Source of the DNA: JANNPJ01 sp965200525
GTDB taxonomy: Bacteria; Actinomycetota; Actinomycetes; Actinomycetales; Kineosporiaceae
Assembly (NCBI GenBank): GCA_965200525.1
Contig: OZ241368.1
Span: forward strand, 620,001 to 684,000
Length of the DNA: 64,000 bases
Reading direction: 5' to 3'
Shown here: in pieces, positions 32,340 to 40,188 of the stretch
How positions within the stretch are numbered: the first letter of the stretch is position 1
How the letters are laid out: each line of letters begins with the position of its first letter
The notes under the pieces: generated by a model
Told to the model about the DNA's origin: nothing
What the model saw: only the letters and a program-made list of their open reading frames with translations
Databases searched by the model: none
Made by a program: the position numbers and the translations under genes

Positions 32340-33697
32340 GCCAGGGCGGCCAGCACCCGGCGGTTGCTGCCGGCGTCGGGATGCAGGCCGAGCTTGGCGA
32401 AGATGGCACTGACGACCGGCTCGACCGTCTTGATGCTGAGGTGCAGCTCCTCGCAGATCGCGGCGTTGGAGCGGCCGAGGGCGATCAGCTGCAGCACCTC
32501 GCGTTCGCGGGGGCTGAGCCCTTCGAGGTGGCCGGCCTGGCGCTGCTGGGCGATCACGTCGGCCAGGGTGATGTGCTCGACGACCAGGCCGGCCTGGAAG
32601 GCCAGGTCGTCGAACAACCGGTCCTCGGCCAGCGACAGGCGGTTCACCCGGGCCCGCTCGACGCTGATCGCACCGACCACCTCTCCCCGGCTGCGCACAC
32701 AGCGCAGCTGGCGATCCGGGGACTCGCCCAGCCGGCCGAGCGTGGTCGACTCGATCTGCCGGTCGGACGCCGGCCACACCCCGACCGCGTGCAGGTCCTC
32801 GGCCCCGATCCAGAGGGTCGCGCTCGGCGCCAGCAGGGCCTCGGCCACGGCCCGGGCCAGGTCGTCGGGCAGGTCGGCGGAGTGGACGCCGGAGCGGGAC
32901 AACCAGCTCAGCGCCGAGTAGGCGGCCAGGTGCTGGCCGTGCACGATGGCCCAGCCGGCCGCCACCGGCACCAGCGTGGCGGTCAGCAAACCCGGTCGCG
33001 GCGTCCCCCAGCCGGCCAGCCCGATCACGAGCGCCGCCAGCGAGATCGCCGCGGCGCCCACGAGCCAGGCCAACTGGCGGCGGACGTGGCCGCCGGAGGT
33101 GCGCCAGCGAGCGACCACCGCCACCACCCACAGCACCTGGAAGCCGACGTAGGCCGGGTGGGCGAGGGCCGACCAGAGGTGGGCCGCGGCGGCCGGCGCC
33201 TCGGCGTTCAGCGGGTGGGGAGTGAGCACCGCGGCCGAGGTGTACTCAACCGGCCAGAGCGCCGACAGAGTGGCGCAGACAACGGTGAGGACCACCATGA
33301 CCGCGACGACCCAGCGCCAGCGCGGCGAGGGCAGCCGGCCGTCCGGGAAGCAGATCACCGACAGCGTGGTCAGGGCCAGGGCGATGACCAGGGGCCAGAC
33401 CCCGAGCCAGCCCCACCACCGGTCGACCCCGGGCGTCGGGGAGTGCCCGATCTGGCGGCCGAAGAACAGCAGGGCCTCGACCACCCCGGTCACCAGGAAC
33501 AGCAGGCCCTCGCGGTGCCCGGGCCGCTGGAACAGCACGTAGGCGCCGACGAAGGTGAACGCCAGGGCCAGCAGGCCGTTGTGCAGGTTCGACAGCCACA
33601 GCCCGCGGGCCTGCCCGAACACCACGAGCGCGACGACGGCACTGGTCAGCAGCAGCGGAGCAAGCCCGCGCAGGCCGCGGGGATCGAGGTCGGACAC
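32324..33697 (-). CDS. Membrane-bound LuxR-family regulator
   Basis: A 457-residue regulator with an N-terminal integral membrane region of about eight helices (residues 10-265; e.g. LAPLLLTSAVVALVVFG, WPLVIALALTTLSVICF, WVVAVMVVLTVVCATL). A GAF-like segment follows (about 285-385), then a LuxR HTH (about 395-450; LSPREREVLQLIALGRSNAAICEELHLSIKTVEPVVSAIFAKLGL). The membrane part resembles 7TM sensor histidine kinases with the kinase replaced by the DNA-binding output, so sensing and transcription are in one protein. Start GTG 33697. Divergent from a membrane-protein gene. Confidence 0.82.
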   Translation of the reverse strand: MSDLDPRGLRGLAPLLLTSAVVALVVFGQARGLWLSNLHNGLLALAFTFVGAYVLFQRPGHREGLLFLVTGVVEALLFFGRQIGHSPTPGVDRWWGWLGVWPLVIALALTTLSVICFPDGRLPSPRWRWVVAVMVVLTVVCATLSALWPVEYTSAAVLTPHPLNAEAPAAAAHLWSALAHPAYVGFQVLWVVAVVARWRTSGGHVRRQLAWLVGAAAISLAALVIGLAGWGTPRPGLLTATLVPVAAGWAIVHGQHLAAYSALSWLSRSGVHSADLPDDLARAVAEALLAPSATLWIGAEDLHAVGVWPASDRQIESTTLGRLGESPDRQLRCVRSRGEVVGAISVERARVNRLSLAEDRLFDDLAFQAGLVVEHITLADVIAQQRQAGHLEGLSPREREVLQLIALGRSNAAICEELHLSIKTVEPVVSAIFAKLGLHPDAGSNRRVLAALAYLRT

Positions 33698-33732
33698 CTC
33701 GTCATGGTGGCACGGTCGCCGTCCGCGCGGTC

Positions 33733-33762
33733 CAGGGTTTTCCCTGCTCTTGACCTGCAGGG
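33733..33762. promoter_or_regulatory. Clustered CAGGG/CCCTG repeats
   Basis: CAGGG-TTTT-CCCTG (33733-33746), then CCCTGC-N9-GCAGGG (33742-33762). Three half-sites lie in the divergent region between the membrane LuxR gene and the 33845 gene. Candidate binding site for that LuxR protein. Confidence 0.45.
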
Positions 33763-33844
33763 TTGCCCCCGTGGCGGGCCTGGAGCGAGGACGTCGAGGG
33801 TGAGCTGGTCAGCCCGATCCCGCCCTGCGAACGAGAGGCCCACC

Positions 33845-34420
33845 ATGTCCATCGCAGCCACCCTCATCCCGACCGAGATCGAGACCAGCACGCCGACCGA
33901 GAAGCTGCTGACCGGTTCGCTCCTGGTCGCGCCGCTGATCTACCTGGCCGCCGACTCCACCTACGCCGCCCGCGGCTGGGACGACGGCACCGCCGGGGTG
34001 ATCCACGTCCTGGGCGCCATCGCCTTCGGCTTCGTCGTCCTGCGAGTGGCCGGCTGGCTACCGGCCGCCTCCAAGCTGGCCGCCGCGGTCCTGGCCACCG
34101 GGCTCATCGGGCTGGCCGGGAACGTCGCCTACGGTTTCGAGGCGATCCACATGTCGCTGGGCGACACCCAGCTCGTCGACCAGCCCGGCGCGGCCAACCT
34201 GATCAAACCGCTGGGCCTGTTCTTCCCGATCTCGTTCGCGCTCATCGCCTTGGCCCTGGCCCGGCTCGGCTACCGCTGGCAGGCGGCGGTGGTCCTGGTG
34301 GCCATGATCGTCTGGCCGATCGCCCACATCGGCAACATCGCCGCACTCGCCGTCCCCGTGAACGTTGCCCTCGTGGTGGCGTTCGGGAGCCTGATCTGGT
34401 CGCGCCACCAGCCGTCCTGA
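33845..34420 (+). CDS. Polytopic membrane protein, unknown (191 aa)
   Basis: A 191-residue protein with about six hydrophobic segments (LLTGSLLVAPLIYLAADSTYA, VIHVLGAIAFGFVVLRVAGWL, AAAVLATGLIGLAGNVAYGF, GLFFPISFALIALALARLG, AAVVLVAMIVWPIAHIGNIAAL, VNVALVVAFGSLIW). The IWPIAHIGN turn and a charged soluble start are notable. ATG 33845 is preceded by GAGAGG. It is probably under control of the divergent membrane LuxR regulator. No family recognised with confidence. Confidence 0.65.
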   Translation: MSIAATLIPTEIETSTPTEKLLTGSLLVAPLIYLAADSTYAARGWDDGTAGVIHVLGAIAFGFVVLRVAGWLPAASKLAAAVLATGLIGLAGNVAYGFEAIHMSLGDTQLVDQPGAANLIKPLGLFFPISFALIALALARLGYRWQAAVVLVAMIVWPIAHIGNIAALAVPVNVALVVAFGSLIWSRHQPS

Positions 34421-34447
34421 ACCCGTCCCGTTCGTGACCGCCGCGCG

Positions 34448-34453
34448 TAGGCT
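34448..34453 (+). promoter_or_regulatory. -10 element TAGGCT of the 85-aa gene, leaderless type
   Basis: TAGGCT, seven bases, ATG 34461. No RBS. Confidence 0.45.
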
Positions 34454-34460
34454 GCCGGTC

Positions 34461-34718
34461 ATGACGGACGCCGCAGGGCCGGGCGAGAGCGATCTGGGCA
34501 CGGTCTTCGTTAGCTTCATCTTCTTTGAGAACGATGAGTGGACCGCCACCTGGCAGCTCGGCGCCGACACCTCGACGGTGTACGGCACCAAGGCCGAGAT
34601 GCTCGCGTGGGCCCGAAGCCAGCCGGCCGGCACCCGGCTGATCTTCGACCTCGCGCAGCAGGACTACGTTCCGCTTCATTTCGCCCAGCCCCCGTCGTCC
34701 AGTGATTTCGGGCGCTGA
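34461..34718 (+). CDS. Small soluble protein, unknown (85 aa)
   Basis: An 85-residue acidic protein (TDAAGPGESDLGTVFVSFIFFENDEWTATW...) with beta strands and a helix (TKAEMLAWARSQPAG) followed by TRLIFDLAQQDYVPLHF. ATG 34461, not 34434, fits the leaderless -10. Resembles small hypothetical proteins of actinobacteria; no function can be given. Convergent with the GH15 gene. Confidence 0.6.
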   Translation: MTDAAGPGESDLGTVFVSFIFFENDEWTATWQLGADTSTVYGTKAEMLAWARSQPAGTRLIFDLAQQDYVPLHFAQPPSSSDFGR

Positions 34719-34794
34719 AGGGCCCAGATCACCGCTCAAACGGGCGACCCGGGCGCGGGTGGCACTCACCGGCTCGGGCGGGCGAGCCGGGCCC

Positions 34795-36621
34795 TCACGC
34801 GGGTTCGGTCAAGGTGATTGCGGCGTTGATTAGGGCCAGGTGGCTCAGGGCCTGGGGCAGGTTGCCCAGGAACTCCCCCGTCTGCGGGTCGATCATCTCC
34901 GCGAGCAGGCCGACGTCGTTGGCGGTGTCGACCAGGGCGTCCATCAGCGCGTGGGCCTCGTCCCGGCGTCCGACATGGTGCAGGGCCGAGACCATCCAGA
35001 ACGAGCAGGCGACGAAGGCGCCCTCCTCCTCGCGCATGCCGGTGTAGCGGTACAGATGCGGCCCGGCCCCGAGCTCGGAGCGCAGCACGTCCAGGGTCGA
35101 GCTCATCCGCTCACCCCGGTCGAAGCCGCTAACGGCGTGCAGCAGGATCGAGGCGTCGACGCCGGCCGAGCCGGGGTACCAGGTGTAGCAACCGCGGGCC
35201 TCGTCCCAGCAGTGCTGCTCGACCCAGGCCCGGATCCGGTCGCGCTCGCTGCGCCAGCGGGCCGGGTCGCCCGGGATCTGGCCCTTCTCGGCCAGCTCCA
35301 CCGCGCACGACAGGGCCTGCCAGCAGCCGAGCTTGGACGTCGTGTAGTGCTGCTGGTCGGGCAGCTCCCACATGCCGGCGTCCTTGCTCTGCCAGCGGTC
35401 GCAGGCGGCATCGGCGATCCCGGCCAGCATCCGCCCGGTGTCGGCGTCCAGCACGTTGCCGTTGTCGACGTACAGCCGCACGGTGGTGAACAGGTCTCCG
35501 TAGACGCCGAGCTGGAGCTGGTCGGCCGCCTGGTTGCCGTTGACCACCGGCCCGATGCCCCGCCAGCCGGGCACGTCGCTCTCCCGCGGCGGCGCCGGGA
35601 TGCCGCCGTCGAGCCGGTAGCAGACCCGCGGCTCCGGGCCGTGCCGGTGGATCGTGCCCAGCAGCCAGCTGACCGCGGCGTGGGTCTCCTCGCGCAGCCC
35701 GAACCGGAACAGGGCGGTGAGCGTGTAGGCCGTGTCGCGGGTCCAGGCGAAGCGGTAGTCCCAGTTCTTGCCGCCGCGATAATTCTCCGGCAGGGACGTC
35801 GTGGCCGCCGCGGCGATCGAGCCGGACGGCGCGTGCAGCAGAAGTTTGAGCGCCAGCGCGCTGCGGCGCACCGCGCCGGCCCAGGGCCCGTCCCAGTCGA
35901 ACTCGCCCGACCAGGATCGCCAGTTGGCGATGGTCCGGTCCACGCCCCGGTCGATGTCCTCCGGGTGGGGCAGGAAGAGCGGCTCGCGCTCGGTGCTGAC
36001 CAGGGCCAGCAGGTGACGCGAGCCCGGCTCGGTCCGGTACTCGACGCTGACGTGCTGGTCGCCGCCGTCGAGGCGTTCCTCGTTGAGGGTCCGCACCGCC
36101 ATGGTGATGCCGTCCAGCCGCAGCACCCGCCCGTGCAGCGTGTCCTGCGCCCACGGCGAGGCCGTGTTCAGACAGGTGCCGGGCGAGACCTCGGCCCGCA
36201 TCCGCACCGACCCGGTGAGGCCGTCGATCCGCCGGGCCAGCTCGGCCCAGGGCAGCCGGCCGGCGATGCCGGTGTTGAGCGAGTCGGTGACCCGCACGCT
36301 GCCGCCGGCGGTGTGGAACGTGGTGCTCAGCACGTTGGTGTCGGCCACGTACTCGCGCTCGACCTCGAACGGCCCTTCGGACTCGTCCGGCGCCAGAGCG
36401 ATGTAGCCGCCGTGCTCAGCGTCCAGCAGGGCCGCGAACCCGGGCACGGAGTTGAGGTCGGGCATCGGGAACCAGTCGATCCGCCCGTCCCGGGCCACCA
36501 GGGCCACGGTGCGCCCGTCGCCGATCGCCGCGTAGGAGCGCAGATCGATGTAGCCGTGCTGGTCGCGGGCACCGCCGAAGCTGCCGGCCCCGGCGGTGCC
36601 CGCGGCGGAGGTGGTGCTCAT
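34795..36621 (-). CDS. Glycoside hydrolase family 15 protein (glucoamylase/trehalase-like)
   Basis: A 608-residue GH15 enzyme. N-terminal beta-sandwich (about 20-260; YIDLRSYAAIGDGRTVALVARDGRIDWFPMPDL) precedes an (alpha/alpha)6 barrel (RGGKNWDYRFAWTRDTAYTL). Candidate catalytic acids are the Glu in DAGMWELPD and a Glu in TGMREEEGAFVACSFW, the usual general acid and base positions. Cytosolic bacterial members hydrolyse trehalose, isomaltose or glucoside derivatives. ATG 36621 overlaps the SDR stop by ATGA, so the two form an operon. No signal peptide. Trehalase in actinobacteria is one option; the sequence does not decide. Confidence 0.88.
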   Translation of the reverse strand: MSTTSAAGTAGAGSFGGARDQHGYIDLRSYAAIGDGRTVALVARDGRIDWFPMPDLNSVPGFAALLDAEHGGYIALAPDESEGPFEVEREYVADTNVLSTTFHTAGGSVRVTDSLNTGIAGRLPWAELARRIDGLTGSVRMRAEVSPGTCLNTASPWAQDTLHGRVLRLDGITMAVRTLNEERLDGGDQHVSVEYRTEPGSRHLLALVSTEREPLFLPHPEDIDRGVDRTIANWRSWSGEFDWDGPWAGAVRRSALALKLLLHAPSGSIAAAATTSLPENYRGGKNWDYRFAWTRDTAYTLTALFRFGLREETHAAVSWLLGTIHRHGPEPRVCYRLDGGIPAPPRESDVPGWRGIGPVVNGNQAADQLQLGVYGDLFTTVRLYVDNGNVLDADTGRMLAGIADAACDRWQSKDAGMWELPDQQHYTTSKLGCWQALSCAVELAEKGQIPGDPARWRSERDRIRAWVEQHCWDEARGCYTWYPGSAGVDASILLHAVSGFDRGERMSSTLDVLRSELGAGPHLYRYTGMREEEGAFVACSFWMVSALHHVGRRDEAHALMDALVDTANDVGLLAEMIDPQTGEFLGNLPQALSHLALINAAITLTEPA

Positions 36622-37511
36622 GGGGTGGGCATGCCCCCGTTGACGTTCAGCGTCTCCCCGCTGACGTAGCCCGACTCGGCCGAGGCCAGGTACACGTAGG
36701 CCCCGGCCAGTTCGGCCGGTTGCCCGGCCCGGCCGAGCGGGGTCTGCTGGCCGAATTTCGGCAGAGCCTCGGGAGGCTGCCCGCCCGAGGCCTGCAGCGG
36801 CGTCCAGATCGGGCCGGGAGCCACCACGTTCACCCGGATCCCCTTCGGGGCCAACTGCTGGGCCAGCGCCTTGCTGATCGTGTTGATCGCGGCCTTGGTC
36901 GTCGCGTAGTCGACCAGGGACGGCGACGGGCTGTAGGCCTGGATCGAGCTGGTGTTGATGATGCTCGAACCGGGCGGCAGGTGCGGCAGCGCCTCCTGGA
37001 TGATCCAGAACAGCGCGTAGACGTTGGTCTTGAAGGTCTCGTCGAAGCCCTTGGAGGTGACGTCGGCGAGATCCTCGATGCTCTGCTGGCGCCCGGCGAC
37101 GTTGGCGATCAGGTCCAGACCACCTAACTCCTCGACGGCGGTGTGCACCAGGCTGCGGGCGATGGCCTCGTCGGCGATGTCACCGGGAGCAAGCACCGCC
37201 GTGCGCCCGGCCGAGCGGATCAGCTCGGCCACCTGCTCGGCGTCGGACTGCTCCTCGGGCAGGTAGCTGAGGACGACGTCGGCCCCCTCGCGCCCGAAGG
37301 CGATCGCGGCGGCCCGCCCAATGCCCGAGTCGGCCCCGGTGACCAGCGCCTTGCGGCCAGTGAGGCGGCCACTGCCGCGGTAGGTCTGCTCGCCGTGGTC
37401 GGCCTTCGGGCGCAGCTGGGAGTCCAGCCCGGGGGCGTCCTGCTTCTGCTCGGGCGGGTCCGGCATCTGGTACTGCGTCACCGGATTCACAAAAGTGTAC
37501 TGATCGCTCAA
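36618..37511 (-). CDS. SDR oxidoreductase, general-stress (YdaD/YhxC) type
   Basis: A 297-residue short-chain dehydrogenase with the long N-terminal extension typical of the general stress protein 39-like group (YTFVNPVTQYQMPDPPEQKQDAPGLDSQ). NAD(P) motif TGADSGIGRAAAIAFGREGADV, NNAG variant ANVAGRQQ, active-site Tyr/Lys in YATTKAA, and C-terminal GETLNVNGGMP. The start is probably TTG 37511, nine bases after AGGGGAG; longer frames to 37598 add a basic segment unlike the family. It is co-translated with GH15. Likely stress-related; substrate unknown. Confidence 0.87.
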   Translation of the reverse strand: MSDQYTFVNPVTQYQMPDPPEQKQDAPGLDSQLRPKADHGEQTYRGSGRLTGRKALVTGADSGIGRAAAIAFGREGADVVLSYLPEEQSDAEQVAELIRSAGRTAVLAPGDIADEAIARSLVHTAVEELGGLDLIANVAGRQQSIEDLADVTSKGFDETFKTNVYALFWIIQEALPHLPPGSSIINTSSIQAYSPSPSLVDYATTKAAINTISKALAQQLAPKGIRVNVVAPGPIWTPLQASGGQPPEALPKFGQQTPLGRAGQPAELAGAYVYLASAESGYVSGETLNVNGGMPTP

Positions 37512-37611
37512 GGCATTGCTCCCCTGCGTCGTCCTGGTCAGATCCAGCTCTCCCACCCTGGCCGACCGGCTGGGGATCGCAACCGGGCGCCGTCCCACAC
37601 GGGTGTTTTGC

Positions 37612-37941
37612 TCAGGGAGATGAGCGATTGTCGTTTTCGGCCAGCCCGATCCGGCGCTCGTCCTGATCCCACTGGGCGACGTCGCTCCAGGGAATCAGCA
37701 CCGCGCCCCGATGCAGCCGGCGCACCACCGCCCGCACCAGCCACGGCCCCTGCTCGGATCGGCGTTCGTAGCCGAACAGCGCTCCGGTGTCTCTGGGCGA
37801 GACCAGCAGCGACTCCACCACCAGTTCGGCGTTCGGGCCCTCGAGCCGGCCGATCTGGGCCAGCCGCACGTCGGTGACCTGCCCCAGAACGGTGCCGGCG
37901 GCGTCCTTCACGGCGCAGCCGAGCAGGTCACTCAGGCGCAT
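37612..37941 (-). CDS. PRC-barrel-like protein (109 aa)
   Basis: A 109-residue protein with PRC-barrel features: MRLSDLLGCAVKDAAGTVLGQVTDVRLAQ, GALFGYERRSEQGP, and RGAVLIPWSDVAQWD. PRC barrels bind RNA, proteins or tetrapyrrole complexes. It overlaps the preceding PRC-like gene by 14 bp and closes the five-gene operon that contains the Nramp-like transporter, suggesting a regulatory role for it, though this is only inferred from position. Confidence 0.7.
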   Translation of the reverse strand: MRLSDLLGCAVKDAAGTVLGQVTDVRLAQIGRLEGPNAELVVESLLVSPRDTGALFGYERRSEQGPWLVRAVVRRLHRGAVLIPWSDVAQWDQDERRIGLAENDNRSSP

Positions 37942-38344
37942 GACCGCTCCCCGGAAGCTTGGCCACGATGTTGATCCGGGCCCAGTTCTCCAGCCCCTGG
38001 TTGGGCAGATCGGCTCGCCGGGCCGACAGTTTCACGGCTGAGCCGATCTCGCTCACGCTCGACCAGTGGATCCGGGCCGGCTGCGGGTCGCTCTGGTCGT
38101 GCAGCCGGCGCCACCAGGCCAGCACCGATCGGCCCAGGACGCCCGGGAACCGGGGGCCCAGCGCACCGGGGCCGCTGAGAATCGCCACCACGACCAGGCG
38201 ACCGTCGTCCCGGCGCTCGAGTTCGAGGTCGTCGACCTTTCCGACCAGCCAGCCGTCGCGGTCGATCAGCTGGTGGTCGAGCAGTTGCAGGGCCGCATCC
38301 AGGCGCCGGCCTCCCGGGCTCGGAGATTCCGGATTCTCGGTCAT
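37928..38344 (-). CDS. PRC-barrel-like protein (138 aa)
   Basis: A 138-residue protein: LLDHQLIDRDGWLVGKVDDLELERRDDGRLVVVAILSGPGALGPRFPG, then a helix RSVLAWWRRLHD and a second half with RIHWSSVSEIGSAVKLSA. The first part matches the PRC-barrel strand pattern (hQLID.dG..vGKVDDl). ATG 38344 overlaps the Nramp-like stop by ATGA. Together with the next gene it makes a pair of cytosolic PRC-type proteins downstream of a transporter. Function unknown. Confidence 0.7.
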   Translation of the reverse strand: MTENPESPSPGGRRLDAALQLLDHQLIDRDGWLVGKVDDLELERRDDGRLVVVAILSGPGALGPRFPGVLGRSVLAWWRRLHDQSDPQPARIHWSSVSEIGSAVKLSARRADLPNQGLENWARINIVAKLPGSGHAPE

Positions 38345-39570
38345 TGTCCCGCCTTGGTGATCAGCATCAGCGGTAGCGCGGCCACGGCCGCGACCGTCAC
38401 GAGAACCAGGTAGAAGGTACCCAGGGCGTTACCGAACCGGCCGTTGGCGTGCTCGCCCATGTACTCCCGGTCGTTGGCCACCACCAGGATCGGGAAGTAG
38501 GTCAGCGGCAGGGCGACCGCGGAGAACACCACGGAGTACTCGGTCACCTTGATCGGGTCCACCGTGGTCAGCAAGGCCGCCACGCCGATCACGGTGCTGA
38601 TCAGGAGGGTGACGTGGAACAGCGCGGCCTGCTTGGGTTTGACGTACTTGCCCCACTGCCAGCCGAAGTACTGGCTCACGCTGTACCCGACCGACAGCCC
38701 GGTCTCGCAGGCGGCCCCGAACGTGGCCGCGAAGAAGCCCAGCAGCACCACGGCCAGGCCGATCCGGCCCAGCGCCTCCGAGACCGGCAGCGCCACCTGG
38801 CCCAGGTTGTCGACCTCGATACCGGCCGGCAGCAGTACGAGCGCGGCGCAGGCGGCGATGGACAGCGACAGCAGGCCACCGAGCGGGAACCCGACGAAGA
38901 CGTTCAACCGCGACGTGGACAGGTCTTTCACCGACCACTTCTCCTCGACCGCACCGGAGGAGAAGAAGAACACCTCGTACGGCGTCATGGCGGCCCCGAA
39001 CAGCGAGACGGCGTAGTACCAGTAGGTCGGGATGCCCTCGCCGCCGGTCAGAGCCGGGTGCAGGGCCTGGGAGATCAGGCCGCCCCAATCCGGTCCGAGC
39101 TGCCACACGGCCACACTGAACGCCAGTACCGACAGCCCCACCAGCCCGAACACGTTCTCCAGCACCGAGAACTTCACCCGCCACAGCACTAGCCACACCG
39201 CCGCGCCGACGAACGGCACCAGCAACAGGTAGTTCACGCTGCTGACCAGTTCCAGCGAGAGCGAGATACCGCCGATCTCGGCCACGAAGGTCAGCAGGGT
39301 GACCCCCATCGAGGCCAGCAGGTTGAGCAGGCCGGCCCGGGGGCCGAGCCGTTCGCGGATCAAATCGAAGCTGGGCCGCCCGGACACCGCCGCGACCCGG
39401 CCCGACATCTCGGCGAACACGATGATGCCGAGGACGCCGACCACCACCACCCAGGCCAGGTTGAGCCCGAACCGGGCCCCGACCAAGGCGTTGGTCACCA
39501 GGTCACCGATGTCGACGAAGCCGCCGATGGCGGTCAGCACGCCCAGCGCGACCGAGAGCAGGCGCTTCAC
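38341..39570 (-). CDS. Atypical Nramp-family transporter
   Basis: A 409-residue, about 11-helix protein of the Nramp/APC fold. The two discontinuous helices that bind metal in Nramp proteins are recognisable but altered. The TM1 motif DPGN is D20-I-G-D23 (GGFVDIGDLVTN). The TM6 motif MPH-N reads T196-P-Y-E199 (FGAAMTPYEVFFFSSG), so the soft sulfur ligand of canonical Mn/Fe carriers is missing. This points to a hard ion such as Mg2+, as in Nramp-related Mg transporters, or another substrate; that is inference. Start GTG 39570 overlaps the lipoprotein stop (GTGA). Confidence 0.82.
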   Translation of the reverse strand: MKRLLSVALGVLTAIGGFVDIGDLVTNALVGARFGLNLAWVVVVGVLGIIVFAEMSGRVAAVSGRPSFDLIRERLGPRAGLLNLLASMGVTLLTFVAEIGGISLSLELVSSVNYLLLVPFVGAAVWLVLWRVKFSVLENVFGLVGLSVLAFSVAVWQLGPDWGGLISQALHPALTGGEGIPTYWYYAVSLFGAAMTPYEVFFFSSGAVEEKWSVKDLSTSRLNVFVGFPLGGLLSLSIAACAALVLLPAGIEVDNLGQVALPVSEALGRIGLAVVLLGFFAATFGAACETGLSVGYSVSQYFGWQWGKYVKPKQAALFHVTLLISTVIGVAALLTTVDPIKVTEYSVVFSAVALPLTYFPILVVANDREYMGEHANGRFGNALGTFYLVLVTVAAVAALPLMLITKAGQ

Positions 39571-40043
39571 TTGAGATCCTTCTCGGCCTCGTCAAGGGTC
39601 TTGGCAACCGCGCGAAGCTCGTCCTCGCTGTCGGCCAGGGCCTTCGCGTCGGAGCGGCGCACGGCGATCCGGGCGTGGCCGAGAGCGTCCTCGGCTTTCG
39701 AGATGGCGTCGCCGACGGCGTCCCGGATGGCGTCGGCGTCCGGGTCGGGCGGCTGCACGCTGCCGAACGACTCGCTGATCGAACCGGTGGCCGTCTCGGC
39801 CGCGCTGACCACCTCGTCGGCGTAGGTCCCGAGCACCCGCTTGTTCCGGTCCTGGTGGACGACGAGCAACCCGGTGGCCACGGCCGAGGACGCCGCCTGA
39901 ACCGCGGAAGAAGCTTTGCCCCGGTATGACGGATCGTCGCGGGCCGGCGACACACAGCCGGCCGTTGCCGCCACCAGCGCGACAGCCGCGGTCCAGCTGA
40001 TGACGCCCGGGACGGGACCGCCGCGGGTGCGAACTGGGGTCAC
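39567..40043 (-). CDS. Putative lipoprotein with coiled-coil C-terminus
   Basis: A 158-residue predicted lipoprotein. Signal segment SWTAAVALVAATAGC has its lipobox at TAGC; the mature part is helical, ending in a charged heptad-like region (DAIRDAVGDAISKAEDALGHARIAVRRSDAKALADSEDELRAVAKTLDEAEKDLK). GTG 40043 overlaps the stop of a 30-codon ORF by GTGA and its own stop overlaps the Nramp-like gene. It is probably an outer-face accessory of that transporter. Not recognised beyond this. Confidence 0.72.
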   Translation of the reverse strand: MTPVRTRGGPVPGVISWTAAVALVAATAGCVSPARDDPSYRGKASSAVQAASSAVATGLLVVHQDRNKRVLGTYADEVVSAAETATGSISESFGSVQPPDPDADAIRDAVGDAISKAEDALGHARIAVRRSDAKALADSEDELRAVAKTLDEAEKDLK

Positions 40044-40132
40044 TGCGTGCGCCGGAGCAGGAAGTACGCCAGGACGCCGAGCATGACGGCGAACACCGCC
40101 CAGGCAGCCAGCAGCACCAGTCCTTCGACCAT
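40040..40132 (-). CDS. 30-residue single-helix membrane protein leading the Nramp operon
   Basis: ATG 40132 to TGA 40040 encodes MVEGLVLLAAWAVFAVMLGV followed by LAYFLLRRTQ, one TM helix with a positive C-terminal end. Its TGA overlaps the GTG of the lipoprotein gene (GTGA). TAGCGT lies seven bases before the ATG, so the leaderless transcript begins exactly at this ORF. The three independent signs (promoter, coupling, helix) support a real gene, comparable with KdpF-like small subunits in build only. Confidence 0.65.
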   Translation of the reverse strand: MVEGLVLLAAWAVFAVMLGVLAYFLLRRTQ

Positions 40133-40139
40133 GAGCGGC

Positions 40140-40145
40140 ACGCTA
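40140..40145 (-). promoter_or_regulatory. -10 element TAGCGT of the Nramp operon, leaderless type
   Basis: TAGCGT, seven bases, ATG 40132. Only 43 bp separate it from the end of the upstream MFS gene on the same strand. Confidence 0.5.
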
Positions 40146-40188
40146 GTGGCCCCGGGTGATCTTCACCTGCCCAGACGCGCGGTGCCGC

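Noticed and set aside
30531..33131. 866-codon minus-strand frame that includes tetR
   Set aside because: Only the last 189 codons (from 31100) are a real protein; the rest is antisense to the oxidoreductase and out of frame with the LuxR gene.
32075..34420. 781-codon plus-strand frame ending in a membrane protein
   Set aside because: The part before 33845 is Gln/Arg/Asp-rich shadow; only the C-terminal 191 codons are supported.
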